A stretch of DNA of 64,000 nucleotides from positions 124,001 through 188,000 of the forward strand of contig DEYP01000015.1 of assembly GCA_002364615.1 (NCBI GenBank), read 5' to 3'. Under the pieces are notes generated by a model that saw only the letters and a list, made by a program, of their open reading frames with translations, was not told the origin of the DNA and ran no database searches. Numbering within the stretch: position 1 is the first letter of the stretch; every line of letters begins with the position of its first letter. Made by a program: the position numbers and the translations under genes. Shown one piece after another: positions 51,272 through 61,008 of the stretch. Source of the stretch: Arsukibacterium sp. UBA3155. Lineage in GTDB: Bacteria; Pseudomonadota; Gammaproteobacteria; Enterobacterales; Alteromonadaceae.

Positions 51272-53788
51272 TTACTGATAACTTGACTGCAGCTTTTCAA
51301 AAATATCTTCAGGCGGCTGCGGACGACTGAAAAAGTAGCCTTGGAATCCTGAGCAACCCAGTTCCAGCAACGCCTGCCATTGTGCTTCCTGTTCAATACC
51401 TTCCGCTATAACATCTAATTTAAGTACGTCGGCTAATAACAAAATAATTTTTACAATAGAGTGCGTTTCCGAATCACTGAGTAGGGTATTAACAAAACTT
51501 TTGTCAATCTTCAGTTCATCGATCGGTAGCTGTCGAACGTAAGATAAGGACGAATAACCCGTGCCGAAGTCATCCAGAGAAAAACGGACGCCCATGGCCC
51601 GGATCCGTTTCATTTGCTGCACACTGGCAGCAATGTTTTCTGCAATAACGCTTTCCGTTACCTCAAGCATCAATGCTGATGGCGGCAGGCCGGTTTCCGA
51701 CAGAATCATTTCGACGTTATCCGGGAAGTTACCCATCGCCAGCTGACTTTGGCTGATATTAACAGAGACGGTTAAGTTATCTATGGCAAACTGCCTGCGC
51801 CATTTACTCATTAACCTGCAGGTTTTCAATAGTATCTGGTTACTGAGTGGCACCATCAGGTTCTTCTTTTCGGCCAGTCCGATAAAGCTGATGGGGTTAA
51901 GTAGCCCCCGTTCAGGATGATGCCAGCGGGCCAGAGCCTCAAACCCGATAAATCTGCCGTTTCGATCCACCTTGGGCTGAAACCACGGTACGATTTCATT
52001 GTTTCCCGCTAGTGCCCGGTTCAGATCGGCAGTAAGTCTATGCTCTTCTAACAGCTCTTGCTGCATGATATCGTCAAACAGACTGAAATGGTTTTTTCCC
52101 TTCTTCTTGGCGTCGTACATCGCAATGTCAGCCATCCTCATTAACTCGCTGGCGCAAATGCTATCATCATTAAAAAGCACCAAGCCAAGGCTGGTTGATA
52201 TGGGTGACGCATGGCCAAGTGTGTCGGTTGGCTGCGCTGCGGCGCTCAGCATTTGCTGTGCTATCAGACTAACTTCATCAAGCGCAACCTTGTAATCCTG
52301 ATGCTGGGTGTTTAACACCACCAAAAATTCATCTCCGCCCAATCTTGCAATAGAATGGCGATCGCCCAGCACATTGGCAAAGCGGGTTGAAATTTCAATC
52401 AATAGCTGGTCGCCATCACGATGACCGAGGGTATCGTTTATCGATTTAAAATCGTCCAGGTCGGTTAGCATCACAGCGCCAAAATGGCCGGTTTTGGCAC
52501 AATTACGCAGGCAGTTTTCGAGCTTTGTCGCAATCAGGCTGCGGTTCGGTAGATTAGTTAACGGGTCAAAGTATGCCAGGTGTTCAATTTCTTCCTTATA
52601 TTGTTGCTGTGCGGTAATGTCTCTGACTATAGCGATGAACCGCGCAGGCTCATCTTCCAGTTTGACATACTGTAATGAGATATCCACTGGCAAGTCGTGG
52701 CCATTTTTGTGGCGATGAACTGTTTGAAAATTCAGGCGGCGAACCTCTCCGTTTAGCAAAGGCGCGATCATCTTTCTGAATTCAGCTTCCGGATAATGCG
52801 GTTTTACGTCGTAGGGATGGAGTTTGAGAAGCTCGGTTGTGGTATAGCCCAGCTGGTCAAGTGCCCCCTGATTCACATAGAAAAACTGCAGGGTATCTGC
52901 ATCAAACATAAAAACGCAGTCCAGTGTACTGTCGAGTGTTTTGCGAAAGCGCTTCAGGTTTAATCTGGCTTCCTCGCTTTGGGTAATATCCTGCAAGGCA
53001 GCGACCAACAGGCGTTCAGCCCCAACCCTGGCTTCGGTTACTGCAATCTGCAGGGTAAAGCGGGTGCCGTCTGCCCTTTGCCCTTGTACAGCGCGCACAT
53101 TGCCCATAATTTTCCCGGCTGTTTTCCCCTCAGCATAGGCAAGCATGTAATCAGGATGATGATGTGCTATCTCAGCCGGCATAAGTTTGGTAATCGACTC
53201 GCCAATCAACTCGTTTTCCGGGTATCCAAACATTTTCTCCAATGCGGGATTTACGCTCTGGATATGCCCCTTAAGGTCCGTCATAACCACCGCATCATAA
53301 AGCGTGTTAAGGATAGCGCGGTTTATATTAAAACTATGCTCAAGCGCTTGCTGGCTTTGGTCTTCCAATGTTCCGGCTGCAATAAATTGTTCTGCCAGTT
53401 GAGCAATGCGCGGCAATGCGTCTTCTTTCAGATTGTCGGAATGTTCTGACGATACACTCAGCGCAACTAGTAAACCCTGATGATCCCCCTTAGCATTAAA
53501 TAAATTAACGGCTTTAAGCGTGCGGGCGGTTTTAAAGGTTGAGCGGGAGGTTTCTCCGGTCAATACAGCAACCGTTTCCTGTAACTCAATTTTGATGAGT
53601 TCTCTGGATTGTTTGTCAATTAGAAGCTCGGCAGCTTGCAGGTAGGTTCTGATTTCTGCAACGTCAGAAGCCGCATGTATCAGCGGCTCGAGCGAATCAT
53701 CAACCACCAGAGCAAGCCACTTATTACTGCTGGTGCTGGCAGCAAGTTCAATGAGATCAGCAATAGCTTGTCTGATTTTATTATTCAT
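51272..53788 (-). CDS. PAS-PAS-GGDEF-EAL cyclic di-GMP protein
   Basis: An 838-residue soluble signalling protein. An unassigned N-terminal region (about 1-165) is followed by two PAS domains (NTLYDAVVMTDLKGHIQSVN and STLDCVFMFDADTLQFFYVN), a GGDEF domain with intact GGDEF at 484-488, and an EAL domain with intact EAL at 617-619 and the DDFGTGYSSLSYV and later metal-site segments. Both cyclase and phosphodiesterase activities are possible from motifs; which dominates cannot be told. The ATG at 53788 (GGGGCAG upstream) is chosen over 53857. Two upstream genes on the same strand are a tiny zinc-ribbon ORF and an acetyltransferase. Confidence 0.92.
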   Translation of the reverse strand: MNNKIRQAIADLIELAASTSSNKWLALVVDDSLEPLIHAASDVAEIRTYLQAAELLIDKQSRELIKIELQETVAVLTGETSRSTFKTARTLKAVNLFNAKGDHQGLLVALSVSSEHSDNLKEDALPRIAQLAEQFIAAGTLEDQSQQALEHSFNINRAILNTLYDAVVMTDLKGHIQSVNPALEKMFGYPENELIGESITKLMPAEIAHHHPDYMLAYAEGKTAGKIMGNVRAVQGQRADGTRFTLQIAVTEARVGAERLLVAALQDITQSEEARLNLKRFRKTLDSTLDCVFMFDADTLQFFYVNQGALDQLGYTTTELLKLHPYDVKPHYPEAEFRKMIAPLLNGEVRRLNFQTVHRHKNGHDLPVDISLQYVKLEDEPARFIAIVRDITAQQQYKEEIEHLAYFDPLTNLPNRSLIATKLENCLRNCAKTGHFGAVMLTDLDDFKSINDTLGHRDGDQLLIEISTRFANVLGDRHSIARLGGDEFLVVLNTQHQDYKVALDEVSLIAQQMLSAAAQPTDTLGHASPISTSLGLVLFNDDSICASELMRMADIAMYDAKKKGKNHFSLFDDIMQQELLEEHRLTADLNRALAGNNEIVPWFQPKVDRNGRFIGFEALARWHHPERGLLNPISFIGLAEKKNLMVPLSNQILLKTCRLMSKWRRQFAIDNLTVSVNISQSQLAMGNFPDNVEMILSETGLPPSALMLEVTESVIAENIAASVQQMKRIRAMGVRFSLDDFGTGYSSLSYVRQLPIDELKIDKSFVNTLLSDSETHSIVKIILLLADVLKLDVIAEGIEQEAQWQALLELGCSGFQGYFFSRPQPPEDIFEKLQSSYQ

Positions 53789-53846
53789 AGACTGCCCCGT
53801 CCCCCTATTATTGAACAACACTCTGGTGGCTGGCAGTGATTTTCGG

Positions 53847-53993
53847 TCACAATGCACTGCGTAGAAATGTCAGTATAGACCATAGCATTGGAATCAAAAG
53901 GGGCACAATTGACAGGGGAAACTTAATTGGTTTTTCACCGCACAAAGAACAATGTTTGGCTAGCTTGTCATAGCGAAAGCATGTCAGCAGCAT
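53847..53993 (-). CDS. Candidate 48-residue zinc-ribbon membrane protein
   Basis: An ORF too short for most gene finders. Its product starts MLLTCFRYDKLAKHCSLCGE, containing Cys5 and a CxxC pair (HCSLCGEK) like half a zinc ribbon, and ends in a single hydrophobic helix and TFLRSAL. Its last 23 codons are related to the end of the ORF at 54588, with many synonymous differences. It lies 58 bp upstream of the GGDEF-EAL gene on the same strand. The ribosome site is weak, so it remains a candidate. Confidence 0.4.
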   Translation of the reverse strand: MLLTCFRYDKLAKHCSLCGEKPIKFPLSIVPLLIPMLWSILTFLRSAL

Positions 53994-54140
53994 TTGTAAC
54001 TGCTTAAATTAATTTTACTGGGACTTTTAAATACTTTTGCCAGGAAAGCAAAAGCGAGAGAAGGCGTTATGTGTGGAGCAAGCATTCAGATTAATTTTAA
54101 TCTGACCCTAATATTTGCTCTAATATTTGCTTTCGTTCAC

Positions 54141-54554
54141 TTACAGCCGCTTCACCATATAGTATTTACAGCCGTTCTTAGGGTAGTTTTCCTGCACCCA
54201 CTGCACCTGGTATCCGTGTTTTTCATAAAATGGCATGGCTTGAAAATTTAAGGTATCTAACAGGCAATTTACACAGCCTCGTTTTTTCGCGCCCAGCTCT
54301 ATCGCCTGCAATATTTTGCTACCCATCTGCTGGCCCCTGAAGCTCTCTGACACCCACAATGTATTAATCTGTAACCAATTGCCAAATGTTCTGCCTGCCG
54401 AACCGGCAATAACCTCACCATTATTATCTTTAATTTGCACTGCAATCGGCAGCCTTTCCTGCACCTCCCAGTTCGCCCAGTTAAATTCAGCTATTTTCAT
54501 ATCCAGCAGTTCAATCAAGGCCTGCTCCGGTTGGTCCAGTACTTCTATTCTCAT
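54141..54554 (-). CDS. GNAT family N-acetyltransferase
   Basis: A 137-residue acetyltransferase starting MRIEVLDQPEQALIELLDMK. The acetyl-CoA binding motif is SESFRGQQMGSKILQAIE (about residues 72-90), followed by the GNAT C-terminal pattern LLDTLNFQAMPFYEKHGYQV. The arrangement resembles bacterial GNATs acting on small molecules; the substrate is unknown. A start four codons upstream at 54566 is possible. It is flanked on both sides by the two related small ORFs. Confidence 0.85.
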   Translation of the reverse strand: MRIEVLDQPEQALIELLDMKIAEFNWANWEVQERLPIAVQIKDNNGEVIAGSAGRTFGNWLQINTLWVSESFRGQQMGSKILQAIELGAKKRGCVNCLLDTLNFQAMPFYEKHGYQVQWVQENYPKNGCKYYMVKRL

Positions 54555-54587
54555 CGCAATACTCACTTATATGAATTCAACACCGCT

Positions 54588-54758
54588 TCACGGCTTACTG
54601 GTAACTTGCTGACTGGTCGTGGTGTTCGGTCGTAAAGCACTCCGTAAAAATGTCACTATAAACCAAATCGTTGATATCATTAGGGCCAGAGTCGACAGGA
54701 TCAGGATATTTTTTTCAATCGCGACGCGAGTTCTGTCACAACTCAATTGTCCAATCAT
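54588..54758 (-). CDS. Candidate 56-residue single-helix membrane protein
   Basis: A short ORF (MIGQLSCDRTRVAIEKN, then a hydrophobic helix ILSTLALMISTIWFIVTFL, then RSALRPNTTTSQQ). Over 23 codons its nucleotide sequence is about 75 percent identical to the end of the ORF at 53847, and in TFLRSAL four of seven codons differ synonymously. The ORF can be read open to 54977, but the upstream part looks non-coding and structured. No ribosome site is convincing. Confidence 0.35.
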   Translation of the reverse strand: MIGQLSCDRTRVAIEKNILILSTLALMISTIWFIVTFLRSALRPNTTTSQQVTSKP

Positions 54759-55069
54759 TGAGTCAGGTATCGACTTAAATAATAGAGGATAGAACCTCTT
54801 TTGAAAGAACCGGAGAGTGTCTGAACCCATGCCGCCAGGCGACGGGCGAGTTGCTCCGGTGAATGAGAAAGAGCTTTGTATCCGGAATACGAGTTTCTCA
54901 CCTGAAAAGGGGGACACAATGGACTTCCCAGCTTTTACTAGACAGTCTGCTCTGAGCGAATTGCGGAAGTAACGCATACTGTAGCGGCAGTTTTCGGGAT
55001 AGCGTAGTTAACTTGCGTTGCGATAAGAAAACAAACGCCCGACGAATGCTGTCCAACTGACACGTATTG
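54759..55069. other. Structured non-coding DNA in accessory stretch
   Basis: No supported gene. Several hairpins are visible: AGAGG/CCTCT (54784-54799), CCGGAG/CTCCGG (about 54809-54858), a nested GGTGAATGAGAAA/TTTCTCACC stem with an inner GTAT/ATAC loop (about 54858-54903), and ACTGACA/TGTCAGT (55057-55075) overlapping the stop codon of the next ORF. It may be a remnant of a mobile or structured RNA element; I could not match a known class. Confidence 0.4.
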
Positions 55070-55357
55070 TCAGTTCATGGCACCTTTCAAATGACCCAAC
55101 ACAATTTTCAGGTACTCAGTTTTGAATTCATTGGATCCAGGTAAATTAGGTAATGTGTAGAAATCACTAAGGTTTCCATTGTCCAAGGCCTTTTGTATCG
55201 TATTAACCACCTTTTCTTGCGTAGCTTTATCAAATTCACGAGTAAATTGGCCGTAAATATTGTACATATAATTATTAGCACGCACATCGTCTAGGCTTCT
55301 CACATGAAACAATGCGTACATCACTAAGTTTAAGTCACGATTAGTGTGGTTATTCAT
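55070..55357 (-). CDS. Orphan hypothetical protein
   Basis: A 95-residue protein starting MNNHTNRDLNLVMYALFHVR, rich in Asn, Asp and Tyr, with a helical look (QEKVVNTIQKALDNGNLSDF) and no membrane segment. Its base composition is AT-richer than the flanking housekeeping genes. I do not recognise the family. A 7-bp hairpin overlaps its stop codon. It may be acquired DNA. Confidence 0.5.
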   Translation of the reverse strand: MNNHTNRDLNLVMYALFHVRSLDDVRANNYMYNIYGQFTREFDKATQEKVVNTIQKALDNGNLSDFYTLPNLPGSNEFKTEYLKIVLGHLKGAMN

Positions 55358-55545
55358 TTACAATCCAATTCTTTATCCAATAGGCAAACTAAGTCTGAAC
55401 AAATTGCCGCTATTGGCACTTAGCCGCTGTTCAACTGTTGGAACTTCGTTATCCAGTCAAATGGGTCATGTACTGAGTCAGAAAAAGCGTTGGAACCGGC
55501 GCGCAGAACGTCTGCGGGGGAAGCGTTACTGCTTTGCGTTAGCAT

Positions 55546-55577
55546 TAAAAAATGGCGCGCTTATAGGTATAAGCGCT
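55546..55577 (-). terminator. Terminator of the purine salvage cluster
   Basis: A perfect 20-bp palindrome, GCGCTTATA/TATAAGCGC around two bases (55557-55576), is followed on the minus strand by GCCATTTTTT. It lies 25 bp after the deaminase stop. The rest of 55358-55601 shows no convincing gene. Confidence 0.7.
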
Positions 55578-55601
55578 AACCGTTGTAACTAGCTATTATC
55601 A

Positions 55602-56171
55602 CTATCCGTTATAAATTTCACCGCCACCATTGGCATAAAGCTGCAGTACTGCGTTAGCTTCATCGCGCTGCACTAAACGCACTACTTCAATACCGGCGTC
55701 GGTTAAATACTGATAACTGCTGGCCTCTACCGGGCCTTCGTCAAAGCCTATAGCGCGGGCATCGTCTGCAGTAGCCGCACAAACTAAACGCTTTACCCCG
55801 CTCCATAGCGTGCCGCCTAAGCACATGGCGCAGGGCTCGCAGGAGGTAAACAATTCGCGCTTTACGCCATCGGCATGTAAGCTGAAACTCTGCACTTGCT
55901 GCTCAGCAAACATAATAGCGACCATTTCGCCGTGGGCCGCCGAGTTATGCATTGGCATTACCCGGTTAACGCCAACACTGATCAGCTTGCCGCTGTCACA
56001 GGCAAAAATAGCGCTGCCAAACGGGCCACCGGTACCACGCAGCACGTTTTGCTTCGACAGCTCGACGGCCAGCGCCATTTTTTCCTGATCATTGTGGTAG
56101 GTTTTCTGCCAGTCAACAACCTCGTTAATCCACTCAGGAAGAGTAATAGTAATATTTTTTACTGCAGCCAT
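55602..56171 (-). CDS. Nucleoside/guanine deaminase, CDA family
   Basis: A 189-residue zinc deaminase. The zinc and catalytic motif is AAHGEMVAI (HxE) and the second motif is SCEPCAMCLGGTLWSGV (PCxxC), as in guanine deaminases and tRNA-type nucleoside deaminases. The segment RVMPMHNSAAHGE and the C-terminal YLTDAGIEVVRLV match guanine deaminase-like proteins, which would make xanthine from guanine. That fits its place 4 bp downstream of gpt, which salvages guanine and xanthine. Substrate is inferred from family and context. Confidence 0.8.
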   Translation of the reverse strand: MAAVKNITITLPEWINEVVDWQKTYHNDQEKMALAVELSKQNVLRGTGGPFGSAIFACDSGKLISVGVNRVMPMHNSAAHGEMVAIMFAEQQVQSFSLHADGVKRELFTSCEPCAMCLGGTLWSGVKRLVCAATADDARAIGFDEGPVEASSYQYLTDAGIEVVRLVQRDEANAVLQLYANGGGEIYNG

Positions 56172-56175
56172 AAGC

Positions 56176-56646
56176 TTAATGCTCCGCTAATGGCTTGCTG
56201 TAGGCCAGTTCCATATCCCATGGCAGTTGGATCCAGGTATCCTGCTCGATATCGGTAATATAATGGTCGACCAGTGGCTTACCCTGTGGCTTGGCATAAA
56301 CTGTAACGAAACAAGCCTTGGGGAAATGCTCGCGCAACGTGCGGGCGGTTTCACCGGTATCGACTAAATCGTCAACAATTAGCAGCTTGGCGTTATCTTC
56401 CAGGCTGGCGTCTTTTAGAATACGTAAGCTGCCCTGTTTATCATGCTCATAGCTGGCGACACAAATACTGTCGACCACCCGGATATTTAGCTCACGCGCC
56501 AGAATAGCGGCAGGCACCAGGCCACCGCGGCTTACTGCCACTATGGCAGTGAAATCACGGCCCAGCAGTTGCTGGGCCAACTCTTTGCTGGCCCGGTGAA
56601 AAGCTTCCCAAGACACATAAAACATTTTATTGGTGGTAAGAGACAT
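56176..56646 (-). CDS. gpt: Xanthine-guanine phosphoribosyltransferase
   Basis: It converts guanine and xanthine with PRPP to GMP and XMP. The 156-residue protein has the short Gpt layout: FYVSWEAFHRASKELAQQLL, AVSRGGLVPAAILARELNIR and the PRPP loop LLIVDDLVDTGETA, with the hood region near the C-terminus (TWIQLPWDMEL). It lies between deoD and the deaminase. Confidence 0.93.
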   Translation of the reverse strand: MSLTTNKMFYVSWEAFHRASKELAQQLLGRDFTAIVAVSRGGLVPAAILARELNIRVVDSICVASYEHDKQGSLRILKDASLEDNAKLLIVDDLVDTGETARTLREHFPKACFVTVYAKPQGKPLVDHYITDIEQDTWIQLPWDMELAYSKPLAEH

Positions 56647-56675
56647 AATAATTCCGATTGTAATCAGATAAATAA

Positions 56676-57377
56676 CTAAATTAATGACAAGGCAATTTCA
56701 ACCATCTCATTAAAGCTGGTCTGGCGTAAGTCGGCATCCAGCGCCTCACCGGTACGAATGTGATCGCTTACCGTTAAAATGGCCAGCGCATTAATGCCAT
56801 ATTCGGCTGCTACACCATATAAACCGGCAGCTTCCATCTCTACTGCCAATACGCCATATTTTTCCAGCGTATCAAACAGGGTTTCACTTGGGTTATAAAA
56901 TAAGTCAGAAGTGAATACATTACCCACTTTGACGTTAATCTGCTTGGCGCGGGCAGCATGTACGGCTTTTTCCAGTAAGTCGTAATTGGCGATAGCCGCA
57001 AAATCCATTCCGTCCAGGCGGTTACGGTTAACGGCTGAATCGGTGCTGGCGCCCATGGCAATAACCACATCACGCACTTTTACCTCAAGCGGCAGTGCGC
57101 CGCAGGAGCCAATGCGGATAATATTCTTAACACCGTAGAATTTGGCCAGTTCTGTGGCATACAAAGACATAGACGGAATGCCCATGCCAGAGCCTAATAC
57201 ACTGACGCTCTTGCCCTGATAGGTACCGGTATACCCAAACATGCTACGTACCGTGTTGACGCACACTGCATCGGTTAAAAAGGTTTCGGCTATGTGTTTA
57301 GCTCGTAACGGATCGCCTGGCATTAATACGGTTTGTGCAAAAGCATCATCAGCAGCGTTAATATGAGGAGTAGCCAT
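56676..57377 (-). CDS. deoD: Purine nucleoside phosphorylase, DeoD type
   Basis: It phosphorolyses purine (deoxy)ribonucleosides to free base and (deoxy)ribose 1-phosphate. The 233-residue hexameric-type protein has [32 protein letters not shown], the IRIGSCGAL phosphate site and [16 protein letters not shown], with the catalytic Asp in [11 protein letters not shown]. It follows deoB by 9 bp. Confidence 0.97.
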   Translation of the reverse strand: MATPHINAADDAFAQTVLMPGDPLRAKHIAETFLTDAVCVNTVRSMFGYTGTYQGKSVSVLGSGMGIPSMSLYATELAKFYGVKNIIRIGSCGALPLEVKVRDVVIAMGASTDSAVNRNRLDGMDFAAIANYDLLEKAVHAARAKQINVKVGNVFTSDLFYNPSETLFDTLEKYGVLAVEMEAAGLYGVAAEYGINALAILTVSDHIRTGEALDADLRQTSFNEMVEIALSLI

Positions 57378-57386
57378 AGTTCTCTC

Positions 57387-58595
57387 TTAATGTAATTTAG
57401 CAATAAAGGAATCGCCGTGCGCCATGGCGTCCAGCTTAAAATAATCGGCCAGGGTCTGGCCTATGTCAGCAAAACTCATGCGCTCGCCCAAGTCAGTACT
57501 GGCCAGGCCATGCTGATAGGCTAGCACCGGAATATATTCCCGGGTGTGCTCGGTACCTGGCCAGGTTGGGTCACAGCCATGATCTGCCGTCATCAGCAGC
57601 AAGGTATCTTCACCACAGGCATTAAGCAGCTCGGGTAAGCGGCTATCAAAATATTCCAGCGCTTCGCCGTAGCCAATCGCATCACGCCGGTGACCGTAAT
57701 TCTGATCAAAATCGACCAGGTTGGTAAACACCAGGCTTTGCGCTGGCTGTTTTGCCATTTCAGCCAAGGTGGTATCAACCAGTGCCGCCAGGCCAGTCGC
57801 TTTAATCGTTTCGCTGATCCCCTGATGGGCGTAGATATCGGCTATTTTACCGATACTGATCACCTTGCCACCTGCATCGGTTAATTTATCCAGCACAGTG
57901 GGCGCAGGAGGTAACACTGAATAATCGCGGCGGTTGCCGGTACGGGCATAATTGTCCGGGCTATCACCTAAAAACGGCCGGGCAATTACCCGACCAATAT
58001 TGTATTTGTCTAACAACTCACGGGCGACCCGGCAAAAACTTAACAGTTTCTCCAGACCAAAATGCGTTTCATGGGCGGCGACCTGAAATACACTGTCAGC
58101 AGAGGTATAACAGATGGGTTTGCCGGTTTTTATATGCTCGTCACCCAGCTTATGCAAAATGTCAGTGCCAGAGGCATGACAATTTCCTAAAATACCGGTT
58201 ACGCCGGTCCGCTTACATAATTCGGCAATAAGCTCTGGAGGAAAACTCTCGGTTTTCTCTGAAAAATAGCCCCAGTCAAACAGTACTGGCACGCCAGCCA
58301 TTTCCCAATGGCCACTGGGTGTATCTTTACCACTGCTCAGCTCGCGAGCATAACCATAGGCGCCCACCGGCTCTGCACTGTCCTCCACTTTCGGCGCACT
58401 GCCTGCAGCGGCCGTTGCGGCTTTAACCAGGCCTAAACGCGCCAGGTTAGGCAAGGCCAGCTGGCGGCCTTTTTGTTTTACGAATTCACGCGCGATACTG
58501 CCAAACGTATTCGCACCCACATCACCAAATAACTCGGCATCGGGCGCACTGCCAATACCAAAACTATCCAGAACCAGGATCACTGCCTTTGCCAT
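57387..58595 (-). CDS. deoB: Phosphopentomutase
   Basis: It interconverts (deoxy)ribose 1- and 5-phosphates, linking nucleoside breakdown to central metabolism. The 402-residue alkaline-phosphatase-superfamily protein has the N-terminal metal site [16 protein letters not shown], the phosphorylated Thr segment [12 protein letters not shown], and the C-terminal metal motifs [10 protein letters not shown] and [11 protein letters not shown] with GTEHTRE. The ATG at 58595 matches the family; an upstream start at 58610 is less likely. It heads the deoB-deoD-gpt-deaminase unit. Confidence 0.97.
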   Translation of the reverse strand: MAKAVILVLDSFGIGSAPDAELFGDVGANTFGSIAREFVKQKGRQLALPNLARLGLVKAATAAAGSAPKVEDSAEPVGAYGYARELSSGKDTPSGHWEMAGVPVLFDWGYFSEKTESFPPELIAELCKRTGVTGILGNCHASGTDILHKLGDEHIKTGKPICYTSADSVFQVAAHETHFGLEKLLSFCRVARELLDKYNIGRVIARPFLGDSPDNYARTGNRRDYSVLPPAPTVLDKLTDAGGKVISIGKIADIYAHQGISETIKATGLAALVDTTLAEMAKQPAQSLVFTNLVDFDQNYGHRRDAIGYGEALEYFDSRLPELLNACGEDTLLLMTADHGCDPTWPGTEHTREYIPVLAYQHGLASTDLGERMSFADIGQTLADYFKLDAMAHGDSFIAKLH

Positions 58596-58784
58596 ACTGT
58601 GGACTCCCACTGCAAAAATGTACCGGCGGGAACTGAGCGCCTGTGATGTGAAATCACGCCGCGCAGAACCTGAAAAATAAAAAGGGCACGCACTTTAATA
58701 CGCGGCCCGGCCTTTTACAAGTTTAACTGTTACTTTGGCGCTTGCTGCAGTTTTTATCAAGCTTTACGCCGCTGCATGTGAAAC

Positions 58785-58815
58785 AAAAAACGGCGCCAGT
58801 GCGCCGTTTGTTTTG
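58785..58815 (-). terminator. Intrinsic terminator after the prolyl oligopeptidase gene
   Basis: AACGGCGC and GCGCCGTT form an 8-bp stem with a 4-nt loop, followed on the minus strand by TTTTTTGTTT. It lies about 30 bp past the stop and separates this gene from the deoB unit. Confidence 0.88.
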
Positions 58816-58845
58816 TTCCCTGTACCGTTAAGTACGATTACAGCA

Positions 58846-61008
58846 TTACTGCGGCAGTTGCTGGTATCCCATGTTGTAAAGGGTGAAGCTGAAAATATCG
58901 GCAGTCTGATCAATCACCATCGATACCGGCATACCAGCACCGTGCCCGGCGTTAACATCAATCCGGATCAGTTGCGGGTTAACCTTGGTGGCTTTATCTT
59001 GCAGCTCTGCTGCAAATTTAAAGGAATGCGCCGGCACAACCCGGTCATCATGATCAGCAGTAGTTACCATAGTGGCCGGATAAGTAGTACCGGGTTGCAC
59101 GTTGTGTACTGGTGAATAGCCTTTTAAATACTGAAACATATCAGCAGACTGCTCCGCCGTACCGTAGTCGTAGGCCCAGCCAGCGCCCGCGGTAAAGGTA
59201 TGATAGCGCAGCATGTCCAGTACACCTACAGCAGGTAGCGCCACTTTAAACAACTCAGGACGTTGCGTCATGGCCGCACCAACCAGCAAGCCGCCGTTTG
59301 AACCACCACGAATGGCCAGTTTGTCAGCAGAGGTATATTGCTGTTGCTGTAAATATTCTGCTGCAGCAATAAAATCGTCAAACACATTTTGTTTTTGCTG
59401 CTGCACGCCGGCATTGTGCCAGGCTTTACCATACTCACCACCCCCGCGTAAATTAGCGACGGCATATACACCACCCATTTCCATCCAGACGGCGTTTGCC
59501 ACACTGAACGACGGGGTAAGGCTGACGTTGAAGCCACCATAACCATATAAAATAGTCGGGTTAGACGCGTCTTTTTTCAGGCCTTTCTTATAGCTGATGA
59601 TCATTGGCACCTTGGTGCCATCTTTTGAAGTATAGAAAACCTGCTCAGAGGTATAATTTTCCGGATTAAATTCAATTTTCGGGCTGTTATATAAATCAGA
59701 GGCACCACTGTCCGGCGCAAAAGCGTAAATGCTGGAAGGTGTGGTGTAGTTAGCAAAAGAATAATACAGCTGCTCAGCGTCTTTTTTGCCGCTGAAGCCA
59801 CCGACACTGCCTATTCCGGGCAAATTAATGTCTCTGACCAGTTTACCGCTGTAATCGTATTGTTTGACTTTGGCAATGGCATCGACCATGTAATTAGCAA
59901 ATAAATAGCCTGCGCCTTTACTGATCCGCAGAACATTTTCGGTTTCAGGTATCAGTTCCTGCCAGTTTTCCGGGGTCGGCTTTGTCGCTGAAGTCACCAC
60001 CACTTTGCGGTTTGGTGCATTCAGGTTGGTTACTAAATACAGCTTGTCGCCGTCGTTATCCAGTAAGTCAGTATCCGAGTCGGTATGATCCAGAATCGTC
60101 ACGAACGGGCTGTTTGCTTTAGTTAAGTCTTTTAAAAAGAGTTTATTACCAGAAGTTGATACTGCTGCCGACACTAGCAGGTATTTATCATCTTCAGTCA
60201 CTGAAGCACCGACATAGCGGTGTTTCTGCTCTGGCGTGCCGCCAAACACCACCTTATCTTCAGTCTGACCAGTACCCAGTTTGTGATAATACAGCTTGTG
60301 CTGATCGGTCATCGCCGATAATTCACTGCCTTCTGGCTTGTCATAACTGGAATAAAAGAAACCATCGTTGCCCACCCAGGAGATACCGCTGAATTTAACA
60401 TCAATCAGGGTTGGCTCCAGTTGTTCTTTGGTTTTCGCATCAATAATGATAATTTTCCGCCAGTCACTGCCACCTTCAGAAATAGCATAGGCTGCCAGAC
60501 TGCCATCGCGCGAAAATTCAATATCTGCCAGTGAGGTGGTGCCATCTTCACTAAAAGTATTCGGGTCTAAAAATACTTCAGCTTCACCGCCCTCTTTTTG
60601 CCGGTACAACACGAATTGGTTTTGTAAGCCGTCGTTTTTATAAAAATACTGGTAATCACCTTCTTTAAAGGGCGCACCAATCCGCTCAAAATTCCATGAT
60701 TTCTCTAACTTGGCACGCACTTCATCCCGAAACGGAATTTGTTCCAGGTAGGAAAAAGTGACCTTGTTCTGCGCCTTTACCCAGGCTTCAGTTTCGCTGC
60801 TGCGGTCATCTTCCAGCCAGCGGTAAGGATCGGCTACCGTGGTGTCGAAATAAGTATCAACGGTGTCGCCCTTGCGGGTATCGGGATAAGCTAATGGCTG
60901 GCGTTGCTCTGTACTCACGGTAACATCCTGACTGGGTTTTACATCTTGTTTAGCACCACCACATGCACTAAGCATGGCCGTTGCTAACAGGGTAATAGCG
61001 TATTTCAT
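58846..61008 (-). CDS. Prolyl oligopeptidase (S9A), lipoprotein form
   Basis: A 720-residue serine peptidase that cleaves short peptides after proline. The N-terminus [16 protein letters not shown] has a lipobox (LSAC, Cys16), so the enzyme should be lipid-anchored in the periplasm. A seven-bladed propeller (about 80-440) follows [19 protein letters not shown]. The hydrolase domain has the nucleophile Ser570 in [13 protein letters not shown], Asp in [13 protein letters not shown] and His in VNAGHGAGM. Its terminator is strong, and it appears to be a single-gene unit. Confidence 0.95.
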   Translation of the reverse strand: MKYAITLLATAMLSACGGAKQDVKPSQDVTVSTEQRQPLAYPDTRKGDTVDTYFDTTVADPYRWLEDDRSSETEAWVKAQNKVTFSYLEQIPFRDEVRAKLEKSWNFERIGAPFKEGDYQYFYKNDGLQNQFVLYRQKEGGEAEVFLDPNTFSEDGTTSLADIEFSRDGSLAAYAISEGGSDWRKIIIIDAKTKEQLEPTLIDVKFSGISWVGNDGFFYSSYDKPEGSELSAMTDQHKLYYHKLGTGQTEDKVVFGGTPEQKHRYVGASVTEDDKYLLVSAAVSTSGNKLFLKDLTKANSPFVTILDHTDSDTDLLDNDGDKLYLVTNLNAPNRKVVVTSATKPTPENWQELIPETENVLRISKGAGYLFANYMVDAIAKVKQYDYSGKLVRDINLPGIGSVGGFSGKKDAEQLYYSFANYTTPSSIYAFAPDSGASDLYNSPKIEFNPENYTSEQVFYTSKDGTKVPMIISYKKGLKKDASNPTILYGYGGFNVSLTPSFSVANAVWMEMGGVYAVANLRGGGEYGKAWHNAGVQQQKQNVFDDFIAAAEYLQQQQYTSADKLAIRGGSNGGLLVGAAMTQRPELFKVALPAVGVLDMLRYHTFTAGAGWAYDYGTAEQSADMFQYLKGYSPVHNVQPGTTYPATMVTTADHDDRVVPAHSFKFAAELQDKATKVNPQLIRIDVNAGHGAGMPVSMVIDQTADIFSFTLYNMGYQQLPQ

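Noticed and set aside
54800-54970. Group II intron remnant
   Set aside because: The stems do not fit domain V (no AGC triad with GNRA loop and two-base bulge) and no maturase fragment is present.
54588-54977. A 129-codon reading frame on the minus strand
   Set aside because: Only the last 56 codons resemble a related ORF; the upstream part overlaps hairpin-rich DNA and has no ribosome site, so the long form is not annotated.
54940-55450. Integron attC site next to the orphan gene
   Set aside because: GTTGGAC and GTTCAAC match the short core motifs, but no pair with the expected spacing and folded arms was found, and there is no integrase.
55344-55592. 82-codon plus-strand ORF between the orphan gene and the deaminase
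   Set aside because: No ribosome site, it overlaps the start of the orphan gene and ends in the terminator palindrome; the basic C-terminal part resembles nothing certain.
58642-58658. CRP site upstream of deoB
   Set aside because: TGTGA and TCACG are separated by 7 bp, not 6, and one half-site is imperfect, so it is not called despite the known CRP control of deo genes in E. coli.
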